From JANRKF01 sp964518725 (GTDB lineage Bacteria > Pseudomonadota > Alphaproteobacteria > Rickettsiales > SXRF01): 64,000 nucleotides of DNA. Positions 17,780 through 26,919 of the stretch are shown here, in pieces. The stretch covers positions 12,576 to 76,575 of the forward strand of contig CAZFKP010000010.1 in NCBI GenBank assembly GCA_964518725.1. The letters run 5' to 3'. Each line of letters begins with the position of its first letter. Position 1 is the first letter of the stretch. The position numbers and the translations under genes were made by a program. A model generated the notes under the pieces. That model did no database searches. It saw only the letters and a list, made by a program, of their open reading frames with translations, and was not told where the DNA came from.

Positions 17780-18715
17780 ATGAAGATCATATCCTGCAAT
17801 AGCAACGTTCCGCTGGCGACCGGCATCGCGGAATATTTGGGCACCTCGCTCACCAAAGCAAGTGTCAAACGCTTTGCCGACCAGGAAGTCTTTGTCGAAA
17901 TCCACGAGAACGTGCGTGGCGAGGATGTGTTCCTCGTGCAATCGACCAGCTACCCGGCGAACGACCATATCATGGAATTACTGGTCGCCCTCGATGCGCT
18001 GAAGCGCGCTTCCGCCCGCCGCGTCACCGCCGTCATCCCGTATTTCGGTTATGCCCGGCAGGATCGCAAAGTCGGTCCGCGCACCCCAATCTCGGCCAAG
18101 CTTGTTGCCAACATCATCGCCGCCAGCGGCGCCAACCGCGTACTGACCATCGATCTGCATGCCGGACAGATCCAGGGGTTCTTCGATATTCCGCTCGACC
18201 ACCTCTATGCCGCGCCGGTCATCATCAAAGACATCAAGTCAAACTATAAAGACCCGGCTAACATCGTAGTCGTTTCGCCCGATGTCGGCGGCGTAGTACG
18301 TGCGCGGGCGCTCGCCAACCGCATTGGCGCCGATCTTGCCATCGTCGATAAACGCCGAGAAAAAGCTGGCGTCTCGGAAGTGATGAACATCATCGGCGAC
18401 GTGAAAGGCCGCGATTGCATCCTGTTTGATGACATCGTCGATTCCGCCGGAACCCTGTGCAACGCCGCCGCCGCGCTGATGCAGGAAGGCGCGAAATCGG
18501 TCGCCGCCTACGTCACCCATGGCGTGCTTTCCGGCAAAGCCATCGAGCGGGTGGAAAATTCGGCACTCACCTCGCTCGTCATCACCGATACGATCATGAC
18601 CACCGACGAAATGAAGAAATCCAAAAATATCCGCGTGATTTCCGTTGCCCCGCTGCTTGGCGAAGCCATCAAGCGGATCAGCGAAGAAACCAGCGTATCG
18701 AGTTTATTTGATTAA
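17780..18715 (+). CDS. prs: Ribose-phosphate pyrophosphokinase
   Basis: 311 residues from ATG 17780 (MKIISCNSNVPLATGIAEYL), the usual family length; an in-frame start at 17768 adds four residues. Motifs: pyrophosphate loop region YFGYARQDRKVGPRTPISAK, the DLHAGQIQGFFDIP segment, and the PRPP-binding VDKRREKAG with the ILFDDIVDSAGT motif. It makes PRPP from ribose 5-phosphate and ATP for purine, pyrimidine, His and Trp synthesis. First gene of a likely prs-rplY-pth-ychF run, a common alphaproteobacterial order. Confidence 0.96.
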   Translation: MKIISCNSNVPLATGIAEYLGTSLTKASVKRFADQEVFVEIHENVRGEDVFLVQSTSYPANDHIMELLVALDALKRASARRVTAVIPYFGYARQDRKVGPRTPISAKLVANIIAASGANRVLTIDLHAGQIQGFFDIPLDHLYAAPVIIKDIKSNYKDPANIVVVSPDVGGVVRARALANRIGADLAIVDKRREKAGVSEVMNIIGDVKGRDCILFDDIVDSAGTLCNAAAALMQEGAKSVAAYVTHGVLSGKAIERVENSALTSLVITDTIMTTDEMKKSKNIRVISVAPLLGEAIKRISEETSVSSLFD

Positions 18716-18731
18716 TCCAAAGGAGAGAACC

Positions 18732-19427
18732 ATGACCACCGCAACTAAAACCAAATCGTCTGCACTGAGTGCAGCAACCCGCACCGGCGCCGGCAAAGGC
18801 GTCGCCCGCGCACTGCGCCGCGAGGGCAAACTTCCCGGCATCCTTTATGGCAAAGGCCAGAAACCGGTTTCCATTGCGCTTTCTGCCAAAGAAGTGATGC
18901 TTGAATACCAAAAAGGCCGCTTCCGTTCGCGCCTCGTTGACATCGCACTTGATGGTAAAACCATCCAGGCGTTACCGAAAGACGTGCAATTCAATCCGGT
19001 TACCGACCAGATCGAACATGTCGATTTCATCAAAGTCGAAAAAGGCGTGGCCATCCGCGTTTCCGTACCGGTGAAATTCATCGGCACCGATAAATCCATC
19101 GGCCTGAAACGCGGCGGCGTGCTGAACGTGGTGCGTCATGAAATCGAGTTTGAATGTGCCGCCGACGCCATCCCAACCCATATCGAAGTAAACGTCACCG
19201 CCATGGATATCGGCACCAGCGTGCACATCAATGACGTCACCCTGCCTAAAGGCGTGGTGCCGACCATTAAGCGTAACTTCACCATTGCCGCCGTCGCCGG
19301 ACGTTCGACCGCAGATGAAGAAGTGAAACCAGCAGAAGGTGCAGCGACTCCGGCAGCGGGTGCAGCAGCGGCTCCGGCAGCGGGCGATGCGAAAAAAGAA
19401 GACGCGAAACCTGCGGCTAAGAAATAG
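18732..19427 (+). CDS. rplY: 50S ribosomal protein L25 (long, Ctc/TL5 type)
   Basis: 231 residues from ATG 18732, preceded by AAAGGAGAG. The L25 beta-barrel occupies about residues 8-95 (RREGKLPGILYGKGQKPVSI), then the TL5 C-terminal domain to about 190, then an Ala/Pro/Lys-rich low-complexity tail (EGAATPAAGAAAAPAAGDAK). It binds 5S rRNA. It starts 16 bases after prs. Confidence 0.95.
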   Translation: MTTATKTKSSALSAATRTGAGKGVARALRREGKLPGILYGKGQKPVSIALSAKEVMLEYQKGRFRSRLVDIALDGKTIQALPKDVQFNPVTDQIEHVDFIKVEKGVAIRVSVPVKFIGTDKSIGLKRGGVLNVVRHEIEFECAADAIPTHIEVNVTAMDIGTSVHINDVTLPKGVVPTIKRNFTIAAVAGRSTADEEVKPAEGAATPAAGAAAAPAAGDAKKEDAKPAAKK

Positions 19428-19472
19428 TCTTTCGTCAGGGGTCATGAGCCATCGTGACCCCTGTCCCGGCTT

Positions 19473-20060
19473 ATGACACCCCACCTCCTCATCGGCCTCG
19501 GCAATCCCGGAAGCACTTACGCCGCTAACCGGCATAATGTCGGGTTCATGGCGATTGATGCCATTCGGAACGCGTTTGAATTCGGGCGCGAGGCCAGCAA
19601 ATTTGGTGGCGCATTTTCGGAGGGCACAATCAACAGCCAGAAAGTATTCGCCTTCAAGCCACAGACCTACATGAACCTTTCCGGCGAACCGGCACAGAAG
19701 CTTTGCCAGTTTTATAAAATCCCCATCAGCAATATCACTGTTCTTCATGATGAGCTGGATTTGCCGCTGGCTAAAATCCGTGTCAAAATCGGCGGTGGTG
19801 CGGGCGGGCATAACGGCCTCAAAAGCCTGGACGCAAATCTCGGCCAGGATTACCAGCGCATCCGCATCGGTATCGGCCACCCCGGCGACAAGAATCTGGT
19901 AAGCGATTATGTGCTCTCGGATTTTGGCAAGGAAGAAGCAAAAACCATCGCCGCGTTACTGGCTGATATCAGCCGCGAACTGCCTTTACTCTTGCAAGGC
20001 AACGGGGCGGGGTTTATGAACCGCCTATCACCAAGCGAACCGAAAACAAAGAAAGAATAA
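19473..20060 (+). CDS. pth: Peptidyl-tRNA hydrolase
   Basis: 195 residues. Catalytic features: LIGLGNPGSTYAANRHNVGF with the active-site histidine, FAFKPQTYMNLSGEP, VLHDELDLP with the catalytic aspartate, and GGAGGHNGLKSLD. It frees stalled peptides from tRNA. It ends one base before ychF, so the two are co-transcribed. Confidence 0.97.
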   Translation: MTPHLLIGLGNPGSTYAANRHNVGFMAIDAIRNAFEFGREASKFGGAFSEGTINSQKVFAFKPQTYMNLSGEPAQKLCQFYKIPISNITVLHDELDLPLAKIRVKIGGGAGGHNGLKSLDANLGQDYQRIRIGIGHPGDKNLVSDYVLSDFGKEEAKTIAALLADISRELPLLLQGNGAGFMNRLSPSEPKTKKE

Positions 20061-20061
20061 T

Positions 20062-21165
20062 ATGGGTTTTAAATGCGGCATTGTCGGCCTTCCCAACGTC
20101 GGTAAATCAACGTTATTCAACGCGCTTCTCTCCACCATCGCAGCGGAAGCGGCAAATTATCCGTTCTGCACCATTGAGCCCAATGTCGGTCGGGTGAATG
20201 TGCCCGACGAACGCGTCGATATTCTCGCTAAAATCGCAGGTTCAGCGCAACTCATTCCTACCCAACTTGAATTCGTCGATATTGCCGGTTTAGTGCGCGG
20301 GGCAAGCAAGGGCGAAGGGCTGGGCAACCAGTTCCTGTCGCACATCCGCGAAGTCGATGCGATCATCTACGTGCTGCGCTGCTTCGAAGACGGCAACATC
20401 ACCCACGTCGAGGGCTCGATCGACCCGCTGAGGGACGCAGAAATCATCGAGACCGAGCTGGTGCTGGCCGACATGGAATCACTGGAAAAACGCCTGACCA
20501 ATTTACAGAAAAAGGCCAAAGGCGGCGACAAGGAATCGGCGGAGATCGTCGCGATGATCGAACGTGTATTGCCGGTGGTCAATGAAGGCAAACCGGCGCG
20601 CCTGACCGAGGTCAAAGACGAAGCCGAACGCCGCACCCTCAGGAACCTGCAGCTGCTCACCACTAAACCAGTGATGTATGTGTGCAATGTCGATGAAGCG
20701 TCGGCGGCAACCGGCAATGCACTCTCCGCCAAGGTGGAAGAGATGGCAAAATCTAAGAAAGCGCCAAGCGTGATTATTTCGGCAGCGATCGAGGCCGAAA
20801 TTTCCATGCTCGCCACGGCGGAAGAAAAGAAAGAATTCCTCGATTCGCTGGGGCTTTTGGAAACCGGCCTCACCCGCATCATCAAGGCCGGGTATAACCT
20901 GCTCAACCTCGCCACCTACTTCACCATCGGCCCTAAAGAAGCCCGCGCCTGGACCATCACCGAAGGTACCCTAGCCCCTGCCGCTGCCGGCGTCATCCAC
21001 TCCGATTTTGAAAAGGGCTTTATCCGCGCCGAAACCATCGGCTATGAGGATTACGTGAAGTATAGCGGTGAAGCCGGTGCCAAAGAAGCGGGCAAATTCC
21101 GCTTAGAAGGCAAGGATTACCGCGTGCGTGACGGCGACGTGCTGCACTTCAGGTTTAACAACTAG
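20062..21165 (+). CDS. ychF: Redox-regulated ribosome-binding ATPase YchF
   Basis: 367 residues, family length. Obg-like P-loop GLPNVGKSTLFNALL near the N-terminus, G3 DIAGLVRGASKGEGLGNQFL, and the altered G4 site CNVDE, which favours ATP over GTP. A helical insert at about 130-200 and a C-terminal TGS domain (TYFTIGPKEARAWTI, DYRVRDGDVLHF) complete it. Translationally close to pth. Confidence 0.97.
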   Translation: MGFKCGIVGLPNVGKSTLFNALLSTIAAEAANYPFCTIEPNVGRVNVPDERVDILAKIAGSAQLIPTQLEFVDIAGLVRGASKGEGLGNQFLSHIREVDAIIYVLRCFEDGNITHVEGSIDPLRDAEIIETELVLADMESLEKRLTNLQKKAKGGDKESAEIVAMIERVLPVVNEGKPARLTEVKDEAERRTLRNLQLLTTKPVMYVCNVDEASAATGNALSAKVEEMAKSKKAPSVIISAAIEAEISMLATAEEKKEFLDSLGLLETGLTRIIKAGYNLLNLATYFTIGPKEARAWTITEGTLAPAAAGVIHSDFEKGFIRAETIGYEDYVKYSGEAGAKEAGKFRLEGKDYRVRDGDVLHFRFNN

Positions 21166-21173
21166 ATGTTCCC

Positions 21174-21195
21174 GCGATGGCCTGCTGGCCATCGC
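21174..21195. terminator. Inverted repeat after ychF, possible terminator
   Basis: GCGATGGCC-TGCT-GGCCATCGC, a perfect nine-base-pair stem with a four-base loop just after the ychF stop. There is no T-run, so it may be a stability element rather than a terminator. Confidence 0.45.
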
Positions 21196-21285
21196 ATGGA
21201 ACGCACTTCGCAGCTCATGACTGGTTCGCACTACTGCGCTCACATAACACTTTTATAAAGTAGCGTTTGCCCGTATGATGGTGGC

Positions 21286-22242
21286 ATGTTTCCATTCAGC
21301 CGTAAATTCAGGAATTCCCGTAAGCCCGCACCCAAGCCGATATGGCTACGCTGGCTGGTCGTTGGTTTTTTTGTCTACATCATCGCCGCCGGCTATATTT
21401 TCGGCGATAAAAAAACCCTAAAAACCATCGAACATGCAAAAGAGAAAATCGAGAACCACCAAACAGTCAATCTTCGCGCCTATAAGGATAAGATATTCCC
21501 CGAATATGCCGCCGGGCTACGTATCCAGGATATCGACCCCGCGCCCGGTACGTCCGTTCCCGATGGCTTTCCCGCCGTCTGCGGCCAGCGCGTCGCACTG
21601 GCCTATGAGACCTATCTGGCACAGGGCAACAAGCTTCCCGATTCAGCATCCCACAAAGAACCGCTGATCTTCACCATCGGCGAAGGCAAAGTGATGCCGG
21701 TGTTTGAAAATGGCGTGATCGGCATGAAACCCGGCGGCAAACGCTCGATCATTGCCCCGCCGCTCATGAGCTACGGTCTGGAGGATTACCGCCGCGAGGA
21801 TGTGCCAAAAGGCGCCACCGTGCGCTTTGAGCTGGAGCTGCTCTCCGCCGAACCAAAACTGCCCGATCTCGATGCCATGCCATACCGCATCGCCGAAGTC
21901 GCCATAGGCAACAACACGATGCTGACCTGCGGCCAGCCAGCCCACCTGCGGATCAAGATATGGGATTTAACCGGTAAGGAGCTTTATTCCAACACCAAGG
22001 ATGCAACCCCGCTGGTCATCACCCCCGGCAAGGCGGAAGTCATGCTGGGCCTGGAACATGGTGTGATCGGCATGCTGGAGGGCGGCACGCGGCTGCTCAT
22101 TATCCCGCCCGCCTTCCAGAAAACGCTCGAAGGCAAGAAGCCGCTGCATACCTTCCCACTGCCGGATAGCCAGACCGTGATGATCGAGGTCGAAGCACAC
22201 GGAACGCCGCAGGAGCCACCACAGGCTGGACAAAAGCACTAG
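21286..22242 (+). CDS. Membrane-anchored protein with two FKBP-type isomerase domains
   Basis: 318 residues. One N-terminal membrane segment (about 24-42, WLVVGFFVYIIAAGYIFG) anchors two repeated FKBP-like domains. The first has LIFTIGEGKVMPVFENGVIG followed by MKPGGKRSIIAPP; the second has LVITPGKAEVMLGLEHGVIG followed by MLEGGTRLLIIPP. FKBPs catalyse Xaa-Pro isomerisation and aid folding. By topology the domains are probably periplasmic. A tandem FKBP pair on one anchor is less usual than single-domain FkpA/FklB types. No operon partner is obvious. Confidence 0.82.
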   Translation: MFPFSRKFRNSRKPAPKPIWLRWLVVGFFVYIIAAGYIFGDKKTLKTIEHAKEKIENHQTVNLRAYKDKIFPEYAAGLRIQDIDPAPGTSVPDGFPAVCGQRVALAYETYLAQGNKLPDSASHKEPLIFTIGEGKVMPVFENGVIGMKPGGKRSIIAPPLMSYGLEDYRREDVPKGATVRFELELLSAEPKLPDLDAMPYRIAEVAIGNNTMLTCGQPAHLRIKIWDLTGKELYSNTKDATPLVITPGKAEVMLGLEHGVIGMLEGGTRLLIIPPAFQKTLEGKKPLHTFPLPDSQTVMIEVEAHGTPQEPPQAGQKH

Positions 22243-22286
22243 CTTGCATTAAGCATGGCGCTCTTTTCACACTCGGAAACTTCTGT

Positions 22287-23489
22287 ATGCCCTTCATCGC
22301 CAATCGCCTTGCCAAAGTAAAACCATCGCCTACGCTCGCCGTCACCGCCAAGGCCGCCGAATTGAAAGCCGCCGGGAAAGACGTGATCGGCCTGGGTGCC
22401 GGTGAGCCGGATTTCGACACACCGCAGTTCATCAAGGATGCTGCCGTCGCCGCCATCGCGCGCGGCGAAACCAAATACACGCCGGTCGCCGGAACCCCTG
22501 CACTGAAGCAAGCCATTATCGGCAAGTTCAAACGCGAAAACGGGCTGGAATATGTGCCCAACCAAATCATCGCTGGCGTCGGCGCCAAACAGGTCATCTT
22601 CAACGCCATGCTCGCCACGCTGAACGCAGGCGACGAAGTCATCATCCCGGCGCCGTACTGGGTATCGTACCCTGATATGGTGCTCTTCGCCGAAGGTACG
22701 CCGGTATTTGTGGAAGGCAAGGAAGATCGCGGCTTCAAGCTAGCGCCGGAAGATTTGGACAAGGCCATTACGCCGAACACCAAATGGCTGATCCTCAATT
22801 CGCCAAGCAACCCAAGCGGCGCGGCCTACTCTGCGGCGGAGTTGCGTGCACTCGCCGATGTGCTGCTGAAACATCCCCATGTATGGATACTCACCGACGA
22901 TATGTATGAGCATTTGCTCTATGATGGTTTTGAGTTTGCTACCATCGCCAAGGTCGAGCCAAAGCTCTACGACCGCACCCTCACCGTCAACGGCGTGTCA
23001 AAAGCCTACGCCATGACCGGCTGGCGCATGGGCTATGCCGGCGGGTCGAAAGAACTGATCTCTGCCATCGCCGACATCCAGTCGCACTCCACCTCGAATG
23101 CATCGTCCATTACACAGGCGGCGACCGTCGCGGCACTGAATGGCGACCAGTCGTTCCTGATGGAGTGGAAAAGAAGCTTCCAGGCACGCCGCGACCTGGT
23201 GGTCACCGCACTAAACGACATCCCCGGCATCACCTGCCTGAAACCCGAAGGCGCGTTTTACGTGTTCCCGAGCATGAAGGGGCTCATCGGGAAAAAAACA
23301 TCCGCAGGAAAAACCATCGAAAGCTGCCAGCAATTCGCTGATTACCTGCTGGAAGAAGCGCTCGTTGCCGTGGTATTCGGCGGCGCATTCGGCATGGACG
23401 GGTATTTCCGTATCTCCTACGCCACCAGTGAGAAAAACCTCACCGAATCCATGAAACGCATCAAGGATGCGGTGGCAAAATTGTCGTAG
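22287..23489 (+). CDS. aspC: Aspartate aminotransferase family (class I, PLP)
   Basis: 400 residues of fold type I. Visible: GAGEPDFDTPQFIKDAA near the N-terminus, NSPSNPSGAAYSAAELRALA, ILTDDMYEHLLYDGF, the PLP lysine in VNGVSKAYAMTGWRMGYAGG, and the C-terminal FRISYATSEKNLTESM. This is the alphaproteobacterial aspartate (or aspartate/prephenate) transaminase type; substrate range is not decided by sequence. Its end overlaps the convergent acyltransferase gene by 29 bases. Confidence 0.92.
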   Translation: MPFIANRLAKVKPSPTLAVTAKAAELKAAGKDVIGLGAGEPDFDTPQFIKDAAVAAIARGETKYTPVAGTPALKQAIIGKFKRENGLEYVPNQIIAGVGAKQVIFNAMLATLNAGDEVIIPAPYWVSYPDMVLFAEGTPVFVEGKEDRGFKLAPEDLDKAITPNTKWLILNSPSNPSGAAYSAAELRALADVLLKHPHVWILTDDMYEHLLYDGFEFATIAKVEPKLYDRTLTVNGVSKAYAMTGWRMGYAGGSKELISAIADIQSHSTSNASSITQAATVAALNGDQSFLMEWKRSFQARRDLVVTALNDIPGITCLKPEGAFYVFPSMKGLIGKKTSAGKTIESCQQFADYLLEEALVAVVFGGAFGMDGYFRISYATSEKNLTESMKRIKDAVAKLS

Positions 23490-24231
23490 CACGCGGTTTT
23501 AATTTAAGCGCCCATTTTTCCACCAGATGCCATGACAGCGCCGCCATGCACACCGTGCAGGCGCCGGTAATGAGCGCATAATGCAGGAAAAATTCAGGTT
23601 TGCGGGAAAAGTAACCGGAAAAAAACTGCTGGAGCGGCCAGGCATAAATATAAATGCCATAAGATAAATCCCCATAGCGGGCGGCATTGCCCAGATAGCG
23701 CAACCCCATCCCGGCATATACAGTCAGGTACACCAGCACACCAGCCGCCACCAGCGCATAGCACAGCACTTCGTATTTTATGATCCATATCGACCCGTTC
23801 ACATTGGAACGTATAAAATTATGGGTAAACACTCCCGGCAGCTTCTCATTCATCAGCAGCAGCACGTTGCCGGCGAAACGAGGAAGTCCGGCATAAAATT
23901 GCGACCAATATACGGAAGGTTCCAACGTGGTGGCAAGTGGCCCAATCACCACAACAATAAATACCCAGCACACGATGAGCGCTGGGTAAATGCGCAGGAT
24001 TCGCTTGACGATGAATTGCCGGAGGTTCGGCGTAGTGCACCAGCTTTGCGTGATGAGATAACCGCTGATGGCAAAGAAGATGCCAACACCCAACCCGCCG
24101 AGCGTAATGGATTTATACCCCGTTGCCCATAGCAGGTGGGGCGAGCCGAGACCATACACAAAATAGGTATGCGAGACAAAAACCATGCACGCACCCAGCA
24201 GCCGCAATAAATCAAAATTATTTTTGTGCAT
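23461..24231 (-). CDS. Acyltransferase family 3 protein, apparently shortened
   Basis: 256 residues from ATG 24231 (MHKNNFDLLRLLGACMVFVS), which has GGAG nine bases upstream. The family start (NFDLLRLLGA, GVGIFFAISGYLITQSW, RFIVKRILRIYPAL-like) and the end (GDLSYGIYIYAWPLQQFFS) are present. Full members have about 330-400 residues with ten membrane helices. Here the text passes straight from KYEVLCYALVAAGVLVYL to the late helix, so several central helices are missing in frame. Members O-acylate sugars of LPS or other surface glycans. It may be non-functional. Confidence 0.75.
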   Translation of the reverse strand: MHKNNFDLLRLLGACMVFVSHTYFVYGLGSPHLLWATGYKSITLGGLGVGIFFAISGYLITQSWCTTPNLRQFIVKRILRIYPALIVCWVFIVVVIGPLATTLEPSVYWSQFYAGLPRFAGNVLLLMNEKLPGVFTHNFIRSNVNGSIWIIKYEVLCYALVAAGVLVYLTVYAGMGLRYLGNAARYGDLSYGIYIYAWPLQQFFSGYFSRKPEFFLHYALITGACTVCMAALSWHLVEKWALKLKPRATTILPPHP

Positions 24232-24305
24232 GCCGGAAACTCCATCAGGAAACAACGCCTGATCGGCTCCACATGGCTACGCCACATGTAGCCGAAGGCG
24301 AAGGG

Positions 24306-24390
24306 TGGTGCGGGTGAAAAGACTCGAACTTTCACGCATTGCTGCGCCAGAACCTAAATCTGGTGCGTCTACCAATTCCGCCACACCCGC
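24306..24390 (-). tRNA. tRNA-Leu (anticodon TAG)
   Basis: 85 bases on the minus strand. Acceptor GCGGGTG pairs with CACCCGC, CCA is encoded, and the anticodon stem-loop CCAGA-TTTAGGT-TCTGG gives TAG. The long variable arm (GCGCAGCAATGCGT) fits a class II leucine tRNA. Confidence 0.95.
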
Positions 24391-24511
24391 AACATACTGA
24401 AATATATAAATAATAAAAAAAGCCATCGAGGCCTAGAAAAAGGTCATTAGATGGCTTATATTAAAATGGCAAGAAACAATTCAAACAACCCCATCCGTAT
24501 CCTTACATTTT

Positions 24512-26911
24512 ATGGCACAAGCACCCTCTGCTGATCGTTACCCCGTCCTCCCATTACGCGATATCGTCGTATTCCCCTCCATGGTGGTACCGCTGTTCGT
24601 CGGTCGCGAAAAGTCCGTGCGAGCACTGGAAGAAGTCGTTAAGCGCGAAGGCAAGGTGTTACTCGTCACCCAGAAGAACGGCGGGGTCGATGATCCGAAA
24701 GAGACCGATATCTATCGCATGGGCACCATCGGCAATATCCTCCAACTCCTGCGTCTGCCCGATGGCACAGTGAAGGTGCTGGTCGAAGGCATCGCCCGCG
24801 CCCGCATCACCGATTTCCTAGGGCATGATGAGTATTTCCAGGTGGCGGCAAAAATCGTCGACGACCAACACACCCAGCATGATGAAACCGAAGCGGTCTG
24901 CCGCACCGTCGTCAGCCAGTTTGAGCAATATGTAAAACTGAACAAAAAAATCCAGCCGGAAACCCTCGGCACGGTGAACAAGATCACCAATGCCAGCCTG
25001 CTTGCTGATACGATCGCCGCCCACATGTCTGTGGAAATCGCCGAAAAACAGAAAATCCTCGAGATACTGTCGGTGCCGGAACGGCTTGAGTATATTTTTG
25101 GGCTGATGGAAAACGAGATTTCAGTACTGAACACCGAGCGCCGTATCCGCAGCCGCGTGAAGCGCCAGATGGAGAAGACCCAGCGAGAGTACTACCTGAA
25201 TGAGCAGATGAAGGCCATCCAGAAAGAGCTCGGCGAAGGCGAAGACGGCAAAGATGAGATCGGCGAGATCATGGTCAAGATGAAGAAGATCCGCCTGTCG
25301 AAAGAAGCCAAGGAGAAGTGCGAGCACGAAATAAAAAAACTCCGCACCATGAATATCATGTCGGCGGAAGCATCGGTTATCCGCAACTACCTCGACTGGA
25401 TTATCAGCCTGCCATGGAAGCGCCCGACCCGTATCGTGAGCGACCTGCCAAACGCACAATCCATCCTCGATGAAGACCATTACGGACTGGAAAAAGTCAA
25501 GGAGCGCATCCTTGAATATCTCGCGGTACAGCAGCGCACCAAACAGGTTCGCAGCCAGATACTCTGCATTGTCGGCCCTCCCGGCGTTGGTAAAACCTCA
25601 CTTGCGAAGTCCGTAGCACGCGCTACCAACCGTAATTTTGTACGCATCTCGCTTGGCGGCGTGCGTGACGAAGCTGAAATCCGTGGCCACCGCCGTACTT
25701 ATATTGGCTCGATGCCCGGCAAATTCATCCAATCGATGAAAAAAGCCAAGTCATCTAACCCGCTGATGCTGCTCGATGAAATCGACAAAATGGGGTCGGA
25801 TTATCGCGGCGATCCAGCAGCGGCACTGCTTGAGGTGCTCGATCCAGAACAAAACAAAACCTTCGGCGACCACTACCTCGAAGTCGATTATGATCTGTCG
25901 GATGTGATGTTCATTGCCACCGCCAACTCGACCAACATCCCGCGCCCACTGCTCGACCGCATGGAAGTGATCCGCATCCCCGGCTACACCGAGGATGAGA
26001 AAGTGCACATCGCCAAACAGCATTTGATCCCGAAACAGATGAAGGTGCATGGCCTGAAAACCGGGGAATGGAGCATCACCGATGATGGGCTCAGGAACCT
26101 GATCCGTTATTACACCCGCGAGGCCGGCGTGCGTAATCTTGAACGTGAGATCGCCAATCTCCAGCGCAAAGCGATAAAAGAAATCGTCCTGGATGCCGAT
26201 GTGCGGATTGAGGTCGGTGTCGATAATCTTGGCAAATATGCCGGTGTACGCAAATACCTCTACGGCGAAGCCGAAAAAACCGATCTGGTCGGCATGGTCA
26301 CTGGCCTTGCCTGGACCGAAGTCGGCGGCGACCTGCTCACCATCGAAGCAGTGATGATGCCGGGTAAGGGTAAGACCTCGATCACCGGCAAACTTGGCGA
26401 TGTCATGCAGGAATCAGTACAAGCCGCCATTTCCTACGTTCGTTCGCGCTCGCTGGATTTCGGCATCATCCCGCCGATGTTCCAGACCCGCGATATCCAC
26501 GTGCACGTGCCCGAAGGCGCCACTCCGAAAGACGGCCCATCGGCGGGGATCGCCATGACCACGGCCATCGTCTCGGTGCTTACCGGCATTCCGGTGAAAA
26601 AGAACGTCGCCATGACCGGCGAGGTCACGTTGCGTGGCCGTGTGCTCGGCATTGGCGGCCTGAAAGAAAAACTCCTCGCAGCACTGCGCGGCGGCATCAC
26701 CACGGTGCTAATCCCGGAAGAGAACGTCAAAGACCTCGAAGAAATTCCGGAAAATGTGAAACGCGACCTCACTATTATTCCCGTCTCAACGGTCGATGAG
26801 GTCTTGAAACATGCGCTCACCAAGCTACCGGAGCCAACCGAATGGACGGAGCCAAAACCGGCTGTCGCCACGCTGGTGAAGCCCGAAGGTGAAGCCGGAA
26901 TGGTGCATTAA
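24512..26911 (+). CDS. lon: ATP-dependent protease La
   Basis: 799 residues, full length. N-terminal substrate domain (RYPVLPLRDIVVFPSMVVPL), AAA+ module with Walker A GPPGVGKTSLAKS and Walker B PLMLLDEIDKM, and a C-terminal serine-lysine protease domain with catalytic Ser677 in PKDGPSAGIAM and the lysine in GGLKEKLLAALRGG. It degrades damaged and regulatory proteins; in alphaproteobacteria Lon clears DnaA and CcrM in known cases. No sigma-32 promoter could be assigned with confidence. Confidence 0.98.
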   Translation: MAQAPSADRYPVLPLRDIVVFPSMVVPLFVGREKSVRALEEVVKREGKVLLVTQKNGGVDDPKETDIYRMGTIGNILQLLRLPDGTVKVLVEGIARARITDFLGHDEYFQVAAKIVDDQHTQHDETEAVCRTVVSQFEQYVKLNKKIQPETLGTVNKITNASLLADTIAAHMSVEIAEKQKILEILSVPERLEYIFGLMENEISVLNTERRIRSRVKRQMEKTQREYYLNEQMKAIQKELGEGEDGKDEIGEIMVKMKKIRLSKEAKEKCEHEIKKLRTMNIMSAEASVIRNYLDWIISLPWKRPTRIVSDLPNAQSILDEDHYGLEKVKERILEYLAVQQRTKQVRSQILCIVGPPGVGKTSLAKSVARATNRNFVRISLGGVRDEAEIRGHRRTYIGSMPGKFIQSMKKAKSSNPLMLLDEIDKMGSDYRGDPAAALLEVLDPEQNKTFGDHYLEVDYDLSDVMFIATANSTNIPRPLLDRMEVIRIPGYTEDEKVHIAKQHLIPKQMKVHGLKTGEWSITDDGLRNLIRYYTREAGVRNLEREIANLQRKAIKEIVLDADVRIEVGVDNLGKYAGVRKYLYGEAEKTDLVGMVTGLAWTEVGGDLLTIEAVMMPGKGKTSITGKLGDVMQESVQAAISYVRSRSLDFGIIPPMFQTRDIHVHVPEGATPKDGPSAGIAMTTAIVSVLTGIPVKKNVAMTGEVTLRGRVLGIGGLKEKLLAALRGGITTVLIPEENVKDLEEIPENVKRDLTIIPVSTVDEVLKHALTKLPEPTEWTEPKPAVATLVKPEGEAGMVH

Positions 26912-26919
26912 GAACCTTC

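Noticed and set aside
24262..24305. Palindromic stretch between the acyltransferase and tRNA-Leu as a repeat element
   Set aside because: Only a six-base stem (GGCTAC/GTAGCC) is certain and no second copy was seen in the window.
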